Shown one piece after another: positions 14,135 through 22,579 of a DNA stretch of 38,938 nt; the first letter of the stretch is position 1, and the number at the start of each line of letters is the position of its first letter. The notes under the pieces are model-generated. The model had not been told where the DNA came from and made no database searches. It saw only the letters and a list, made by a program, of their open reading frames with translations. A program made the translations under genes and the position numbers. The stretch spans positions 1 to 38,938 of IMG/VR virus record IMGVR_UViG_3300047284_000055; one strand, written 5' to 3'. This DNA comes from a virus.

Positions 14135-15157
14135 ATGAGTGCAAATCAAAAAATTCTAGACGGAATCAAATTGTCTATACGCGAAAATAAACGCGTGACA
14201 ATTGATCTGAGTGAGGCATCTTCCTTGACCGGATCGGGTCTTGATATTGGTGGTCGCACTCATTTTGACGATGTGTTTGCAAAACTTCGTTTGCAAAATC
14301 CATTTCGTATGGGCGCAAGAAACATCAAAGTGCCAAATAATTCAGCGGTTCAATTTGTTGCAAAAACAGGTAACGCAACAAATCAAGCAAATCCGTGGGG
14401 ATATACATTTACGCCGAACACAGGTACGCCAAATACCGCAACGTCTATTTGGCAGTTGCCAACGCGTGTTATTACCGCACAATTGCCAATTCGTACCGCA
14501 GCATTGGATGACATTAACGGATTACAAGCGGAATTGATTGAAGATATGACGCTGGAATTTTCTCAGCAAGAAGCATATTCAATGGCACAAAATAACGATC
14601 AAGCCGGAAGTGTAACAACTACATACGGTGGCACTAATGGTCTGCGCGGTTTAGATTTTTATAATTCAGGAGCGTCAGCAGCGTTTGGCAATAGTGGTAC
14701 TGCTATGACAGATGGTTTGCATCAAATTAGTACAGTATCGCTTGGAGGATTGCCGCCAACTTATAACAAAATTGTGGATATTGCTAACGCGTTGCCTTCG
14801 CAATACTGGTCATTGCCAACAACTGCATGGCATATGTCACCAACAATGATTCAAACACTACGCCAGTTGAAAGACAATTCTGGATTGCCGTTGTTCCTTG
14901 ATATTGGTGAAGCATATGAAGAAGGCGCATTGGGTTCTATCTTTGGTTGGCCTGTAATTCCAAATGCATATCTTAGTTCTGCATTCCCAATCTATTTGGC
15001 TAATTGGGAAAAGTTTATGACTATTGCCGATGTGGAAGAAATGGCAATACAAATGATGGATCAAACTGCGCCGGGATTCATTACCATGTACGCCGAAAAA
15101 CGGATGGTATCTACAGTACGTGATCCGTTTGCTGGTGTTCGTGCAAGCGCAGCGTAA
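14135..15157 (+). CDS. Capsid protein 2, paralogue without delta domain
   Basis: From the ATG at 14135 the protein has 340 residues and aligns by eye along its length with the shell part of the 12721 product. Matches include LTGSGLDIGGRT (31-42), FAKLRLQNPFR, LPIRTAALDDINGLQAEL, EFSQQEA, NNDQAGSVTTTYGGTNGLRGL (in two overlapping pieces), QYWS and PGFITMYAEKRMVS. It lacks about 85 N-terminal residues, meaning the delta domain, so it needs no such maturation. A specialised role, such as pentamers or the portal-proximal shell, is inferred by analogy with T4 gp23/gp24. The N-terminal MSANQKILDGIKLSIRENKRV is unique. Confidence 0.9.
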   Translation: MSANQKILDGIKLSIRENKRVTIDLSEASSLTGSGLDIGGRTHFDDVFAKLRLQNPFRMGARNIKVPNNSAVQFVAKTGNATNQANPWGYTFTPNTGTPNTATSIWQLPTRVITAQLPIRTAALDDINGLQAELIEDMTLEFSQQEAYSMAQNNDQAGSVTTTYGGTNGLRGLDFYNSGASAAFGNSGTAMTDGLHQISTVSLGGLPPTYNKIVDIANALPSQYWSLPTTAWHMSPTMIQTLRQLKDNSGLPLFLDIGEAYEEGALGSIFGWPVIPNAYLSSAFPIYLANWEKFMTIADVEEMAIQMMDQTAPGFITMYAEKRMVSTVRDPFAGVRASAA

Positions 15158-15168
15158 AGGATTCAGCG

Positions 15169-15837
15169 ATGCCTGTCGAAAATCAAACTCTGGCGCCGTT
15201 TTATTCAGATCAACGTAATCCGTTCAATTACGCAAAAATTGAACAGGTAAACCGCGACCTATCAACCGAATGGTTGACGATGGAAGAAATAACGCAGCAA
15301 TTAAATTTGTTTGATGATGAAAGCCAAGATTCTTATCTTTCGGGATTGGAATTGGCTACGCGAATGGCAATCGAAGATTATTTAGGTCAAGCAGTTTTTC
15401 CAACACAATACAAAATTTATTATCCTAATTTTGGTTTGTACAACACGGCGGTATATTTAGATTTGCCGGAAGTATCACCGCCATTACAAGGTCAGCCCGG
15501 AGTGGTTATAAATAAGGTTGAATGTTATACAACATCAAACACTATTCCGGTAACTATTGCGCCAAATTTATATTCGTATGATCCAACAGGAAACCAAGTT
15601 ATTTTAACTGCGTTACCAAATGCTTTGAATCAACAAGTAGCAAATCCGGTCATGGTGACGTACACACAAAACCGCAGCCCGATTGCAAACTATCCAGTAG
15701 TGAAGCAAGCAGGATTAATGTTGTTGACGCATCTGTATAACAATCGTTCTACCGTCGGCGATAGCGTAGCAATGAAAGCGCAAATACCGTTTGGTGTAGA
15801 TCAATTGCTGCGACCATATAAAACTTTGGTGATGTAA
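15169..15837 (+). CDS. Head-tail connector (gp6-like adaptor)
   Basis: The 222-residue protein has the helical adaptor core WLTMEEITQQLNLFDDESQDSYLSGLELATRMAIEDYLGQ (described in parts) followed by beta strands. It ends with VKQAGLMLLTHLYNNRSTV and a closing LLRPYKTLVM, as in HK97 gp6-type connectors. It would sit beneath the portal ring. The order after capsid and before the closure protein is the standard one. The stop overlaps the next ATG by one base. Confidence 0.85.
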   Translation: MPVENQTLAPFYSDQRNPFNYAKIEQVNRDLSTEWLTMEEITQQLNLFDDESQDSYLSGLELATRMAIEDYLGQAVFPTQYKIYYPNFGLYNTAVYLDLPEVSPPLQGQPGVVINKVECYTTSNTIPVTIAPNLYSYDPTGNQVILTALPNALNQQVANPVMVTYTQNRSPIANYPVVKQAGLMLLTHLYNNRSTVGDSVAMKAQIPFGVDQLLRPYKTLVM

Positions 15838-16181
15838 TGACAATTGTCCGGTACGAAAACATTACGGTAAACAACGTAACCAATAGTGTGAATAGTATTG
15901 GTGAGTACACAACAGCAATAACAAAATGGTTTGAAACAAGAGCATTAACGCATGATGTAGCAAACAGCGTAAGAATTTCAGAGCGTTATCGTGTTTATTC
16001 GGACTTAGTTACATTCACAATTAATTACACGCCAAATGCTAAATTGATTGTTGATAATCAAAACGATTATTCAATTACTTGGCGTAATGCAGATTGGCGA
16101 ATTACGGATGTGCGGGAATCAAATGATCGAATGAAAGTTACATTGATGTGTTACAGGAATGATCCGGACACTAGAGTATGA
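15837..16181 (+). CDS. Head closure protein
   Basis: The 114-residue beta-rich protein ends with YSITWRNADWRITDVRESNDRMKVTLMCYRN, the characteristic final strands of phage head-tail adaptor or stopper proteins. It also has KWFETRALTHDVANSVRISERYRV earlier. It lies between connector and tail terminator, overlapping both by a few bases, as head closure genes do. It would retain DNA and form the tail docking interface. Confidence 0.72.
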   Translation: MTIVRYENITVNNVTNSVNSIGEYTTAITKWFETRALTHDVANSVRISERYRVYSDLVTFTINYTPNAKLIVDNQNDYSITWRNADWRITDVRESNDRMKVTLMCYRNDPDTRV

Positions 16182-16600
16182 GCGTACAGCAAAATCCATT
16201 TCAATATGCTGAATGTATTCAGTATCAACTTGGCGGCATAGTCGATCCAGTGCCGGTGTATGCTGCATTCAATCGAAATTGGGCAACGCAAACTAAATTT
16301 GTAACGTGGCAATTAAGAAGTATTCATCAGCCGGTTTATACGGGTCAAACACAAAACAATAAAGGGATAGATAGACCAATATTCCAGATCACAGTTTTTA
16401 CAAAAGATATGGATGATTGTTTTAATCTATCTGATACGATATTACAAGCATTGCATGGTTACTCTGGTATGTTTGGTGATCCTGCTGGTTCTGGCTTTTT
16501 CATTGCAAAAGCCGATGTGTTTTGGTTATACAACACATACGATGATGATATAGGTATGAACCAGATTGTTATGGATTGCACAATCGATGTTCCGACATAA
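16178..16600 (+). CDS. Tail terminator / completion protein
   Basis: The 140-residue protein sits directly before the tail tube gene, where the tail terminator is expected. It contains FVTWQLRSIHQPVYTGQ, RPIFQITVFTKDMDDCFNLSDTILQALHGY and a final VMDCTIDVPT, an alpha-beta arrangement like lambda gpU-type terminators. It would cap the tube and join it to the head. The family assignment is by position and fold-like pattern; direct similarity is weak. Confidence 0.65.
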   Translation: MSVQQNPFQYAECIQYQLGGIVDPVPVYAAFNRNWATQTKFVTWQLRSIHQPVYTGQTQNNKGIDRPIFQITVFTKDMDDCFNLSDTILQALHGYSGMFGDPAGSGFFIAKADVFWLYNTYDDDIGMNQIVMDCTIDVPT

Positions 16601-16639
16601 GACAAGATTGATTAACTTTTCTTTATAAGGAAATTAAAA

Positions 16640-17164
16640 ATGGCTCTTATTAATAAAGTCCTACCGGGATATGTTGCTACCCTATGGTGTCAAGATGACG
16701 CAGTGCCAACGCCATTAACCGATACTCAACTTGGCACTTGGACAGGTCAGGTTGCTTCAATCATTGGTACTTCTGCTGGTGGTACAGGCGGCAGTGGCAT
16801 TCAAATTCCCGTTGAGCAGGTTCCTCCATTTGGTTCTGATGATGCGTTTGCTGCGTACTCTGTTGCTGGTGCAAGAACAGGCGCAAAGATCACAACTCAA
16901 AACCAAGTAACTTCGTTGACAATTACTTGTCCATGGAATCCAGCCGATGTAGCGCAATTATTGATGCGTGATGACGGTGATAACGGTACGATTATTCGTA
17001 CATATGTTGTTGCTGTTTATGACGGTACTGATACCGTTGCATATGCATTTAACGGTCGCGTTGGTGGTTTGAAATGGACAATGAGTACAGCAGCAGAAGG
17101 TCAATTCGAATTTACTATTCATCCAGTTGGTGGCAATTCTTACGGATGGTCAAACAATCCTTAA
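16640..17164 (+). CDS. Major tail tube protein
   Basis: The 174-residue beta-rich protein includes GARTGAKITTQNQVTSLTI, a middle strand AYAFNGRVGGLKW and a C-terminal GQFEFTIHPVG. This fits a siphovirus tail tube subunit. It has its own strong AAGGA site and is followed at once by a terminator (17173), as expected for an abundantly made structural protein. Position between tail terminator and chaperones supports the call. Confidence 0.85.
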   Translation: MALINKVLPGYVATLWCQDDAVPTPLTDTQLGTWTGQVASIIGTSAGGTGGSGIQIPVEQVPPFGSDDAFAAYSVAGARTGAKITTQNQVTSLTITCPWNPADVAQLLMRDDGDNGTIIRTYVVAVYDGTDTVAYAFNGRVGGLKWTMSTAAEGQFEFTIHPVGGNSYGWSNNP

Positions 17165-17172
17165 TAAAAACA

Positions 17173-17196
17173 ATGCCTCCTTCGGGGGGCATTTTT
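17173..17196 (+). terminator. Intrinsic terminator after the tail tube gene
   Basis: Stem ATGCCTCC (17173-17180) pairs with GGGGGCAT (17185-17192) with one G-U pair, capped by the stable TTCG tetraloop and followed by a T-run. It would limit read-through from the highly expressed capsid and tube genes into the chaperone and tape measure genes. Confidence 0.85.
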
Positions 17197-17203
17197 ACAT
17201 GAC

Positions 17204-17425
17204 ATGACAACCATAAATAATTCACAAGATTTACTGACTTACATAATTAACCAATCCAGCAGCGGTCAGAAAAATTGGTTTGGTTATCAACAGCAACGTA
17301 TTGCTGGCATTGATGCTGCGTACAAAATGGCAATAATCCACGCAGACAAATTAACGCCAGAGCAAATAGTTGATTATGTAATTAAGTTGAACAATACAAT
17401 CTACGACAAAATGTTGAGGGCATAA
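17204..17425 (+). CDS. Small hypothetical tail-region protein
   Basis: The 73-residue helical protein (SSSGQKNWFGYQQQRIAGIDAAYKMAI; LTPEQIVDYVIKLNNTIYDKML) is not one I recognise. It sits between the tail tube terminator and the chaperone gene, overlapping the latter by one base. No Shine-Dalgarno site is obvious. It may belong to tail assembly because of position. Confidence 0.62.
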   Translation: MTTINNSQDLLTYIINQSSSGQKNWFGYQQQRIAGIDAAYKMAIIHADKLTPEQIVDYVIKLNNTIYDKMLRA

Positions 17426-17886
17426 TGAAATTATCAGAACTATTGAAAGTGAACCAGCAGCAATTAAGAACAAGAACATTTAATCTAGGTGGACAAAAGT
17501 TTAAGGTTCGCGTTCCGTTGTCGGTCGAATTGGAAGCAATCAATAAACGAGTAATGGAAGTAAACGCGGAAAGCAAAACGAACGAAATGCTTACTCCGTT
17601 GTTTGAAAAGAAAAAAGAATTGGAAAGCGAATCAATTGTTTTCTTGCAAGATGATGTAATAGTAGATGGGCGGTCAACTAGAGAATTGGCAAAGATGACC
17701 GCACAAACAGAACAAAGAATTTTAGAGATGGTTAAATTGCTTGTGCCGGAAGTTGAAGGCGCGACAATGGAAAATTTAACGTATCAAGAAATAAACGATG
17801 AATTTCCGTTTCCAGTTCAATTGGAGTTAATGAAAAAAATTGCGGAAGTAATTTCTCCGGGATATGAGGAAACCAGAAAAAACTAA
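17425..17886 (+). CDS. Tail assembly chaperone (gpG-like)
   Basis: The 153-residue protein starts with a beta-rich segment (RTFNLGGQKFKVRVPLSVELEAINKRVMEV, in parts) followed by helices and ends QLELMKKIAEVISPGYEETRKN. Its position before the tape measure gene and the frameshift signal at its end (A AAA AAC at 17877-17883, then TAA) identify it as the lambda gpG analogue. It would bind the tape measure protein during tail assembly and be absent from the virion. Confidence 0.85.
   Translation: MKLSELLKVNQQQLRTRTFNLGGQKFKVRVPLSVELEAINKRVMEVNAESKTNEMLTPLFEKKKELESESIVFLQDDVIVDGRSTRELAKMTAQTEQRILEMVKLLVPEVEGATMENLTYQEINDEFPFPVQLELMKKIAEVISPGYEETRKN
17877..17883 (+). promoter_or_regulatory. Programmed -1 frameshift heptamer A AAA AAC
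   Basis: The heptamer follows the X XXY YYZ rule in the zero frame (AAA AAC) and is followed at once by the stop TAA. Slipping one base back opens the frame that runs to 18224. It is the counterpart of the lambda G/GT slippery site. Confidence 0.88.
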
Positions 17887-18224
17887 TTGGCTCATTACGT
17901 TTACAAACTCGCGCATACATTTTGGCGCATGGAGGAAATCCAGACGTAATGAGCGAAGAAGATTTCCGCTTAGTTATGGTGTCGTATGCAGACGGAATTG
18001 TTGGCAATAAAAAAATTCTTACAACATTAGGATCATTAACAGCAGGTATATTTAATTATTTACGATCAGATCAAAGCCAAGCATATTCGTTAGAAAATAT
18101 TATCGATACGGCATATGAATATATTTATCCACCATTGTCAGAAGAACAAAAACAAAATGAAGTAAATGAGCGATTAAAAATGTTTTTAGCATCAAGACCC
18201 GGATCGGAGGGATATATAAAATGA
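17883..18224 (+). CDS. Tail chaperone frameshift extension (gpT-like part)
   Basis: In the -1 frame after the slippery site the reading frame continues LIGSLRLQTRAYILAHGG and covers 113 codons to 18224, giving a 266-residue fusion with the 17425 product. The text has features of tail chaperone T domains: MSEEDFRLVMVSYADGIVG, LGSLTAGIFNYLRS and YEYIYPPLSEEQKQNEV. Read alone it would need a TTG start (17922) without a good ribosome site, so the fusion is the likely product. It recruits tail tube subunits to the tape measure. Confidence 0.85.
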   Translation, partial: LIGSLRLQTRAYILAHGGNPDVMSEEDFRLVMVSYADGIVGNKKILTTLGSLTAGIFNYLRSDQSQAYSLENIIDTAYEYIYPPLSEEQKQNEVNERLKMFLASRPGSEGYIK

Positions 18225-18796
18225 GAAAAACAGAATCCGATATTTGGGGTACGGAAGAACTGGCATATTTGCTTGAGCAAATCAGCAAAGATTATGGCGT
18301 ACCTAGCGCAGATAAAAATGTCTTAATTCCTGCTGCGCGTAATGCAATGAAAATTGTATTGGAATCCGCTAAATCAAAATTAGTTCCGGGTCATGGCTAT
18401 GACACTGGACAACTAAAACGCACATTGCGCGTAAACGCAAAAATTGCAAAACCAAAAGATAAACGTTCCAAATATGTAGAACCAAATGATTTGGTGATTG
18501 CACAAGTCAGTGCATTGTTAAATAAAAAAGGCGATGACGTTTCTGATGGTCGCGCTATGTTTGTTGAATACGGAACAAAGAATAAAAACAAAACTATTAC
18601 AGCACCAAAAGGCGCATCCAAACAATCTGTTAGCGCGTTGCAAAGGGAATTTGGTACAGTGCGTATGGCTCCGCGACCTTATTTGCGACCAGCATTGCAG
18701 GAAAATACTACGAACGTAACGTCAAAATTAAAAGAAGAAATTGCTAGACAAATTGAAAAATACAAAGCAAAAATGAATTCTCCAACAGGAAAATAA
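18221..18796 (+). CDS. HK97 gp10-like tail component
   Basis: The 191-residue protein has the HK97 gp10-like pattern: early helix RNAMKIVLESAKSKLVPGHG, TGQLKRTLRV, RAMFVEYGTKNK and the family's closing MAPRPYLRPALQEN. Such proteins sit at the head-tail junction and are usually encoded between closure and terminator genes. Here the gene lies between the frameshifted chaperone and the tape measure, overlapping the chaperone stop (ATGA). The C-terminus is helical and Lys-rich. Confidence 0.75.
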   Translation: MRKTESDIWGTEELAYLLEQISKDYGVPSADKNVLIPAARNAMKIVLESAKSKLVPGHGYDTGQLKRTLRVNAKIAKPKDKRSKYVEPNDLVIAQVSALLNKKGDDVSDGRAMFVEYGTKNKNKTITAPKGASKQSVSALQREFGTVRMAPRPYLRPALQENTTNVTSKLKEEIARQIEKYKAKMNSPTGK

Positions 18797-18799
18797 ATT

Positions 18800-21349
18800 A
18801 TGTCTTTAATCGCTCGCCTCGGCGTAATACTTGGGATTGATACATCCCAATTCGTTTCTGGTGTGGATACTGCCACCAAGAAAACACGCGAATTCGAAAT
18901 GAATCAAAAACGTGCTTTGCGTAATGCACAAAAAGCACAAGAAGAAGCCATGCAAACATTAGGCAAGGCAACTATCGCACTTGCTGGTTTTGGTACTGGC
19001 GTTGTTGCTGCGTTTCAATATGCAGACAAAATAGACGAAACCGCCAAAGCATTTGACGTAACGACAGCGTCATTGGTAGCAATGCAAGCGGCATTCATAG
19101 CGTCAGGAGGACAAGCGGATTTTGTAGAAGGCGCATTGCAAAAACTAGCCATTGCTCAACAAGGCGCAAGGGATGGAAGCGATGAATTAAGAGAATCATT
19201 TAAAAAATTAGGAATCAGCGGCAAAGATGTTCAAGAATTAAAACTGCCAGAATTATTTAAGCGTGTCGCTTTTGAATTGTCAAAGGTATCTGATACAACT
19301 CAACGGACAGCATTGCAAACTGATTTGCTTGGTAAAGCAGTGCGCGGAACAGATTGGCGGCAATTCGTTGCCAACTATAAAGAATTGGGCAATCCAAATC
19401 TTTTAATGGCATTGCAAGAAAATGCAAAAGCATGGGGAAATATAGAAGCGGCAATTAAATCTGTGTATATGGTGATACAACAAATGGTTGCGCCATTTGC
19501 GCTGTTGGTGAATCACATGGCAGATTTGGTATCTGAATATAAAAGATTAACGGAAGGTGGTTCAACAGAAATAGATTTCGGTGCTGCACTTGGTGGTGCT
19601 CCGGGAGAAGCAATTGTCGGTCAATATGGAGCGTCACCTGACGAAATGAAATCCGTCAATATTGCCAAAACTCCTCAACAAGGAAATTACAAAACCCTAA
19701 CGGATAAGGAAAAAAAGATTGCTGAAGCAAGAAAAAACTTGCAAGAGGAAATTAAGTTATTGGTAAAACGTGCTGACATTAATTCCAAAATGTTTTTGTT
19801 GGATCAACGCGCAGTAATGGTTGGTGAAAAAGCAGTTAGCGAAGAAAAATTGCGGTTGAATTTAGCAACAGACTTGGCAAATATAAGATCAACTGCTGCA
19901 AAGGATAGACAAAAAGAAGGCGCACAAATTGATTTAATAAACAAAAAAGAAGCCGCGCAAATTGCGGTTAGATTGGCACAATACAATCAAGAAGAAAAAC
20001 TGCGACAGGAAATAACTCAACGTCAATTGCAATTAACTTTGCAATCTATTGAAGAAGAAAAAATAGCGCGTACAGATGCAAATGAAATTGCAGTTATCAA
20101 TCAAATGGATTTGTTTGATGTAGAAAAACAAAGATTTGAATTAGGTGCAGATCAATATGATTTAAAAAAATTAGATGTTGAAACAGAAAATAGGATGCGT
20201 GAATTAAGATCGCAATATCTTACGCAATCTAAAGCAATAAATAAAGAATATGAATTGTCTGCAAAAACAGCAGAAGATTTAGAAATTTATGAAGCAAAAA
20301 TAAATGCGCTGCGAGAAAACCAATTGCAGTTAATTACATGGACAACGGCGCAAGAAAAACAAAGAAAAGAAGTAATGGAAGGGCAACTAGACATTAATAA
20401 AAAATTATTGATGCTAGATTTAGAACAGCAAAAAGAAAAAGAATTGAGAACAATAGAAGCGCAAACAGATGCAGAAAAACGAAGATTAGATATTGAAAGA
20501 AAACGATACGAATTGACGGTAAATGAATACAACATGGCAACAATGTTGTTGGATAATACTAATCAATTAATTGAAGCCGAAAGAAAATATAATGAGTTGA
20601 TGCAAGAAGCGTATTACGAAATGCAACGACAAGGTGGCGGTCAACGAGCGCGTGAACAATACGAAATGCGCGTAAAGATGATTAATGAAGTAAAAGATGC
20701 AGAATTAAAAGCGTTAAAAGAAGTAAATGAAAAACGGGAAGAAAATTTCCAAAAGGATATATTACGTCAACAGTCATGGGCAGCCGGTTGGCAATATGCT
20801 TCTATGCGTTATCAAGAAAATTCATTGAAAGCATTTGAGCGAGGCGAAAAAGTATTTGGCACTGTCATGGCAAATATGGAAAACGCGATAGGAAATTTTG
20901 TAGATACAGGCAAATTTAAATTTAGCGAATTTGCTGGCTCAGTTATTAAAGATATTTTACGAATGGAAATGCAAGCGCAAGCAGCGCAATTGGTACGAGG
21001 ATTGTTGCAATTCATTGGCATGGGAGCAAGAACATATACCAGCATGAACTATGACGCTGGTATTGCGCGGATACCAATGGCAGCAAACGGTGGCGATATT
21101 AATGGTCCAACGATTGTTGGCGAAATGGGTCCAGAATTGTTTATTCCCAAAAGTAGTGGAACCGTAATACCTAACAACAAACTTAGTTCGTTTGGCAATA
21201 TGGGAACCAGTAATTATGTGACAAATAATTACATCAATGCTATTGATGTTAAATCATTTGAAGAAAGAATTATGTCTAGTCCAAATGCGGTATGGGCTGC
21301 AAATCAATATGCAAATAAATCTTTGCAATTAGGCAGAGGTAGAACATGA
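18800..21349 (+). CDS. Tape measure protein
   Basis: The 849-residue protein starts LIARLGVILGIDTSQF, typical of tape measures. It has a hydrophobic segment (ATIALAGFGTGVVAAFQYAD) and then long coiled coil (about 310-670, dense in K/E/Q). The C-terminal signature is GEMGPELFIPKSSGTVIP. Using the usual 0.15 nm per residue, the tail would be near 125 nm, which is inference. It fixes tail length and enters the host envelope with the DNA. The stop overlaps the next gene. Confidence 0.95.
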   Translation: MSLIARLGVILGIDTSQFVSGVDTATKKTREFEMNQKRALRNAQKAQEEAMQTLGKATIALAGFGTGVVAAFQYADKIDETAKAFDVTTASLVAMQAAFIASGGQADFVEGALQKLAIAQQGARDGSDELRESFKKLGISGKDVQELKLPELFKRVAFELSKVSDTTQRTALQTDLLGKAVRGTDWRQFVANYKELGNPNLLMALQENAKAWGNIEAAIKSVYMVIQQMVAPFALLVNHMADLVSEYKRLTEGGSTEIDFGAALGGAPGEAIVGQYGASPDEMKSVNIAKTPQQGNYKTLTDKEKKIAEARKNLQEEIKLLVKRADINSKMFLLDQRAVMVGEKAVSEEKLRLNLATDLANIRSTAAKDRQKEGAQIDLINKKEAAQIAVRLAQYNQEEKLRQEITQRQLQLTLQSIEEEKIARTDANEIAVINQMDLFDVEKQRFELGADQYDLKKLDVETENRMRELRSQYLTQSKAINKEYELSAKTAEDLEIYEAKINALRENQLQLITWTTAQEKQRKEVMEGQLDINKKLLMLDLEQQKEKELRTIEAQTDAEKRRLDIERKRYELTVNEYNMATMLLDNTNQLIEAERKYNELMQEAYYEMQRQGGGQRAREQYEMRVKMINEVKDAELKALKEVNEKREENFQKDILRQQSWAAGWQYASMRYQENSLKAFERGEKVFGTVMANMENAIGNFVDTGKFKFSEFAGSVIKDILRMEMQAQAAQLVRGLLQFIGMGARTYTSMNYDAGIARIPMAANGGDINGPTIVGEMGPELFIPKSSGTVIPNNKLSSFGNMGTSNYVTNNYINAIDVKSFEERIMSSPNAVWAANQYANKSLQLGRGRT

Positions 21350-21942
21350 GTTTTCAAACAATCATTGATATACATCAATCGATAGATGTAAACAGTCGGC
21401 GCACTGTTGGACAAACGTATAGCCGATCAGGGCAAATAACAGTGGCTCAATATCTGACTACTGTTCCTTGGGTGTTCACGGTAACGCCCCATAAATATTT
21501 ATCCTATGCCGATGCGCGTAGTATTATTCAATCAATTGACAATGCTGATAGGCAAAATCCGCAATACATTAATTTTTCGTCCAGTAATCTAAATTGGTTT
21601 ACAAAAAATCGCGGCACTGCAACATCATCATATTTAACAACAACTCCAGCAACAAATACTCAAACGCTTACATTAACAAGTAACGGAAATTTCAAAGCGG
21701 GCGATTTTTTATCTATCGATGGATATGTTTATAAAGTAACTGCCGATTCTGCTGGTACAGTTGTAAACATCCATAGACCTTTAATTGGTGCGCCAATAGC
21801 CGGAACATATTTGGTTTTAGGTTCTGCAGTGCAATTCCAAGTAATTGCGGAAAAGTGTCCTACATATATTTTGACACCGATGAAAGATACAGCGTTTGTG
21901 GAATGGAATGGCGATTTTGTTTTTCGAGAATACATTACATAA
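21346..21942 (+). CDS. Minor tail protein (distal tail region)
   Basis: The 198-residue beta-rich protein lies directly after the tape measure, where distal tail proteins are encoded. It has RSGQITVAQYLTTVPWVFTV, an inner Thr-rich segment, and ECPTYILTP-like final strands (AEKCPTYILTPMKDTAFVEWNG). A role at the tail end linking the tube to the tip complex fits by position. I cannot assign a specific family from the sequence alone. Confidence 0.7.
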   Translation: MSFQTIIDIHQSIDVNSRRTVGQTYSRSGQITVAQYLTTVPWVFTVTPHKYLSYADARSIIQSIDNADRQNPQYINFSSSNLNWFTKNRGTATSSYLTTTPATNTQTLTLTSNGNFKAGDFLSIDGYVYKVTADSAGTVVNIHRPLIGAPIAGTYLVLGSAVQFQVIAEKCPTYILTPMKDTAFVEWNGDFVFREYIT

Positions 21943-21955
21943 AAGGAATTGAAAA

Positions 21956-22579
21956 ATGCCTACAACAATGGCAGCGTTAAATAGCGCATCTATTAGACAC
22001 GCTGAATTTATCCGTATCACGGTTAATGGTACGCCATATGCATTTTGCAATGCAGCAACACCAATTACAGTTAGTGGAATTACGTTTACTGGACTATCTG
22101 GTTTGTTAAGTATTGGTGATGTTCAGCGCGATTTGAAAGCAACCAGTGACGATTTTGTATTCGAATTAACTGGAATCGATCCGGCATATATTTCGTTAAT
22201 TTTGTCCGATGATATTAAAGGAAGTATTGTTGAATTTTGGCGCGGATTTTTGGATGCCAACAATCAAATAATCAATACGCCAACATTACAATTTTTTAAG
22301 CGGTATCAAGGAATTGTAAATACCGTATCTATATCTGAAAAATTTGAAGAAGAAATTAGGCAACGAATTGCTACTTGTTCTATTTCTTGCGCGTCATTTA
22401 GACAAATTCTAGAAAACAGAATGGCAGGTATAAAAACAAACCAACAATCATGGCAAGTATTTTATCCTAACGATACATCAATGAACAGAACGGCAATTAT
22501 TCAAAATCAATATTTTGATTTTGGTAAAGAACCAAAAGAGGGTAGTCAGGCAAATCCAGATCAAAATACACAACGATGA
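21956..22579 (+). CDS. Minor tail protein (DUF2163/gpL-like position)
   Basis: The 207-residue protein starts with HAEFIRITVNGTPYAFCNAA and contains YEWRG-type strands (IVEFWRGFLDANNQII). Its Cys pair RQRIATCSISCASFRQI recalls the Cys region of gpL-like tail tip proteins that bind metal. Position before GNAT and J supports a tip-complex role. The last 20 residues are polar and low complexity. The overlap with the next gene is four bases. Confidence 0.68.
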   Translation: MPTTMAALNSASIRHAEFIRITVNGTPYAFCNAATPITVSGITFTGLSGLLSIGDVQRDLKATSDDFVFELTGIDPAYISLILSDDIKGSIVEFWRGFLDANNQIINTPTLQFFKRYQGIVNTVSISEKFEEEIRQRIATCSISCASFRQILENRMAGIKTNQQSWQVFYPNDTSMNRTAIIQNQYFDFGKEPKEGSQANPDQNTQR

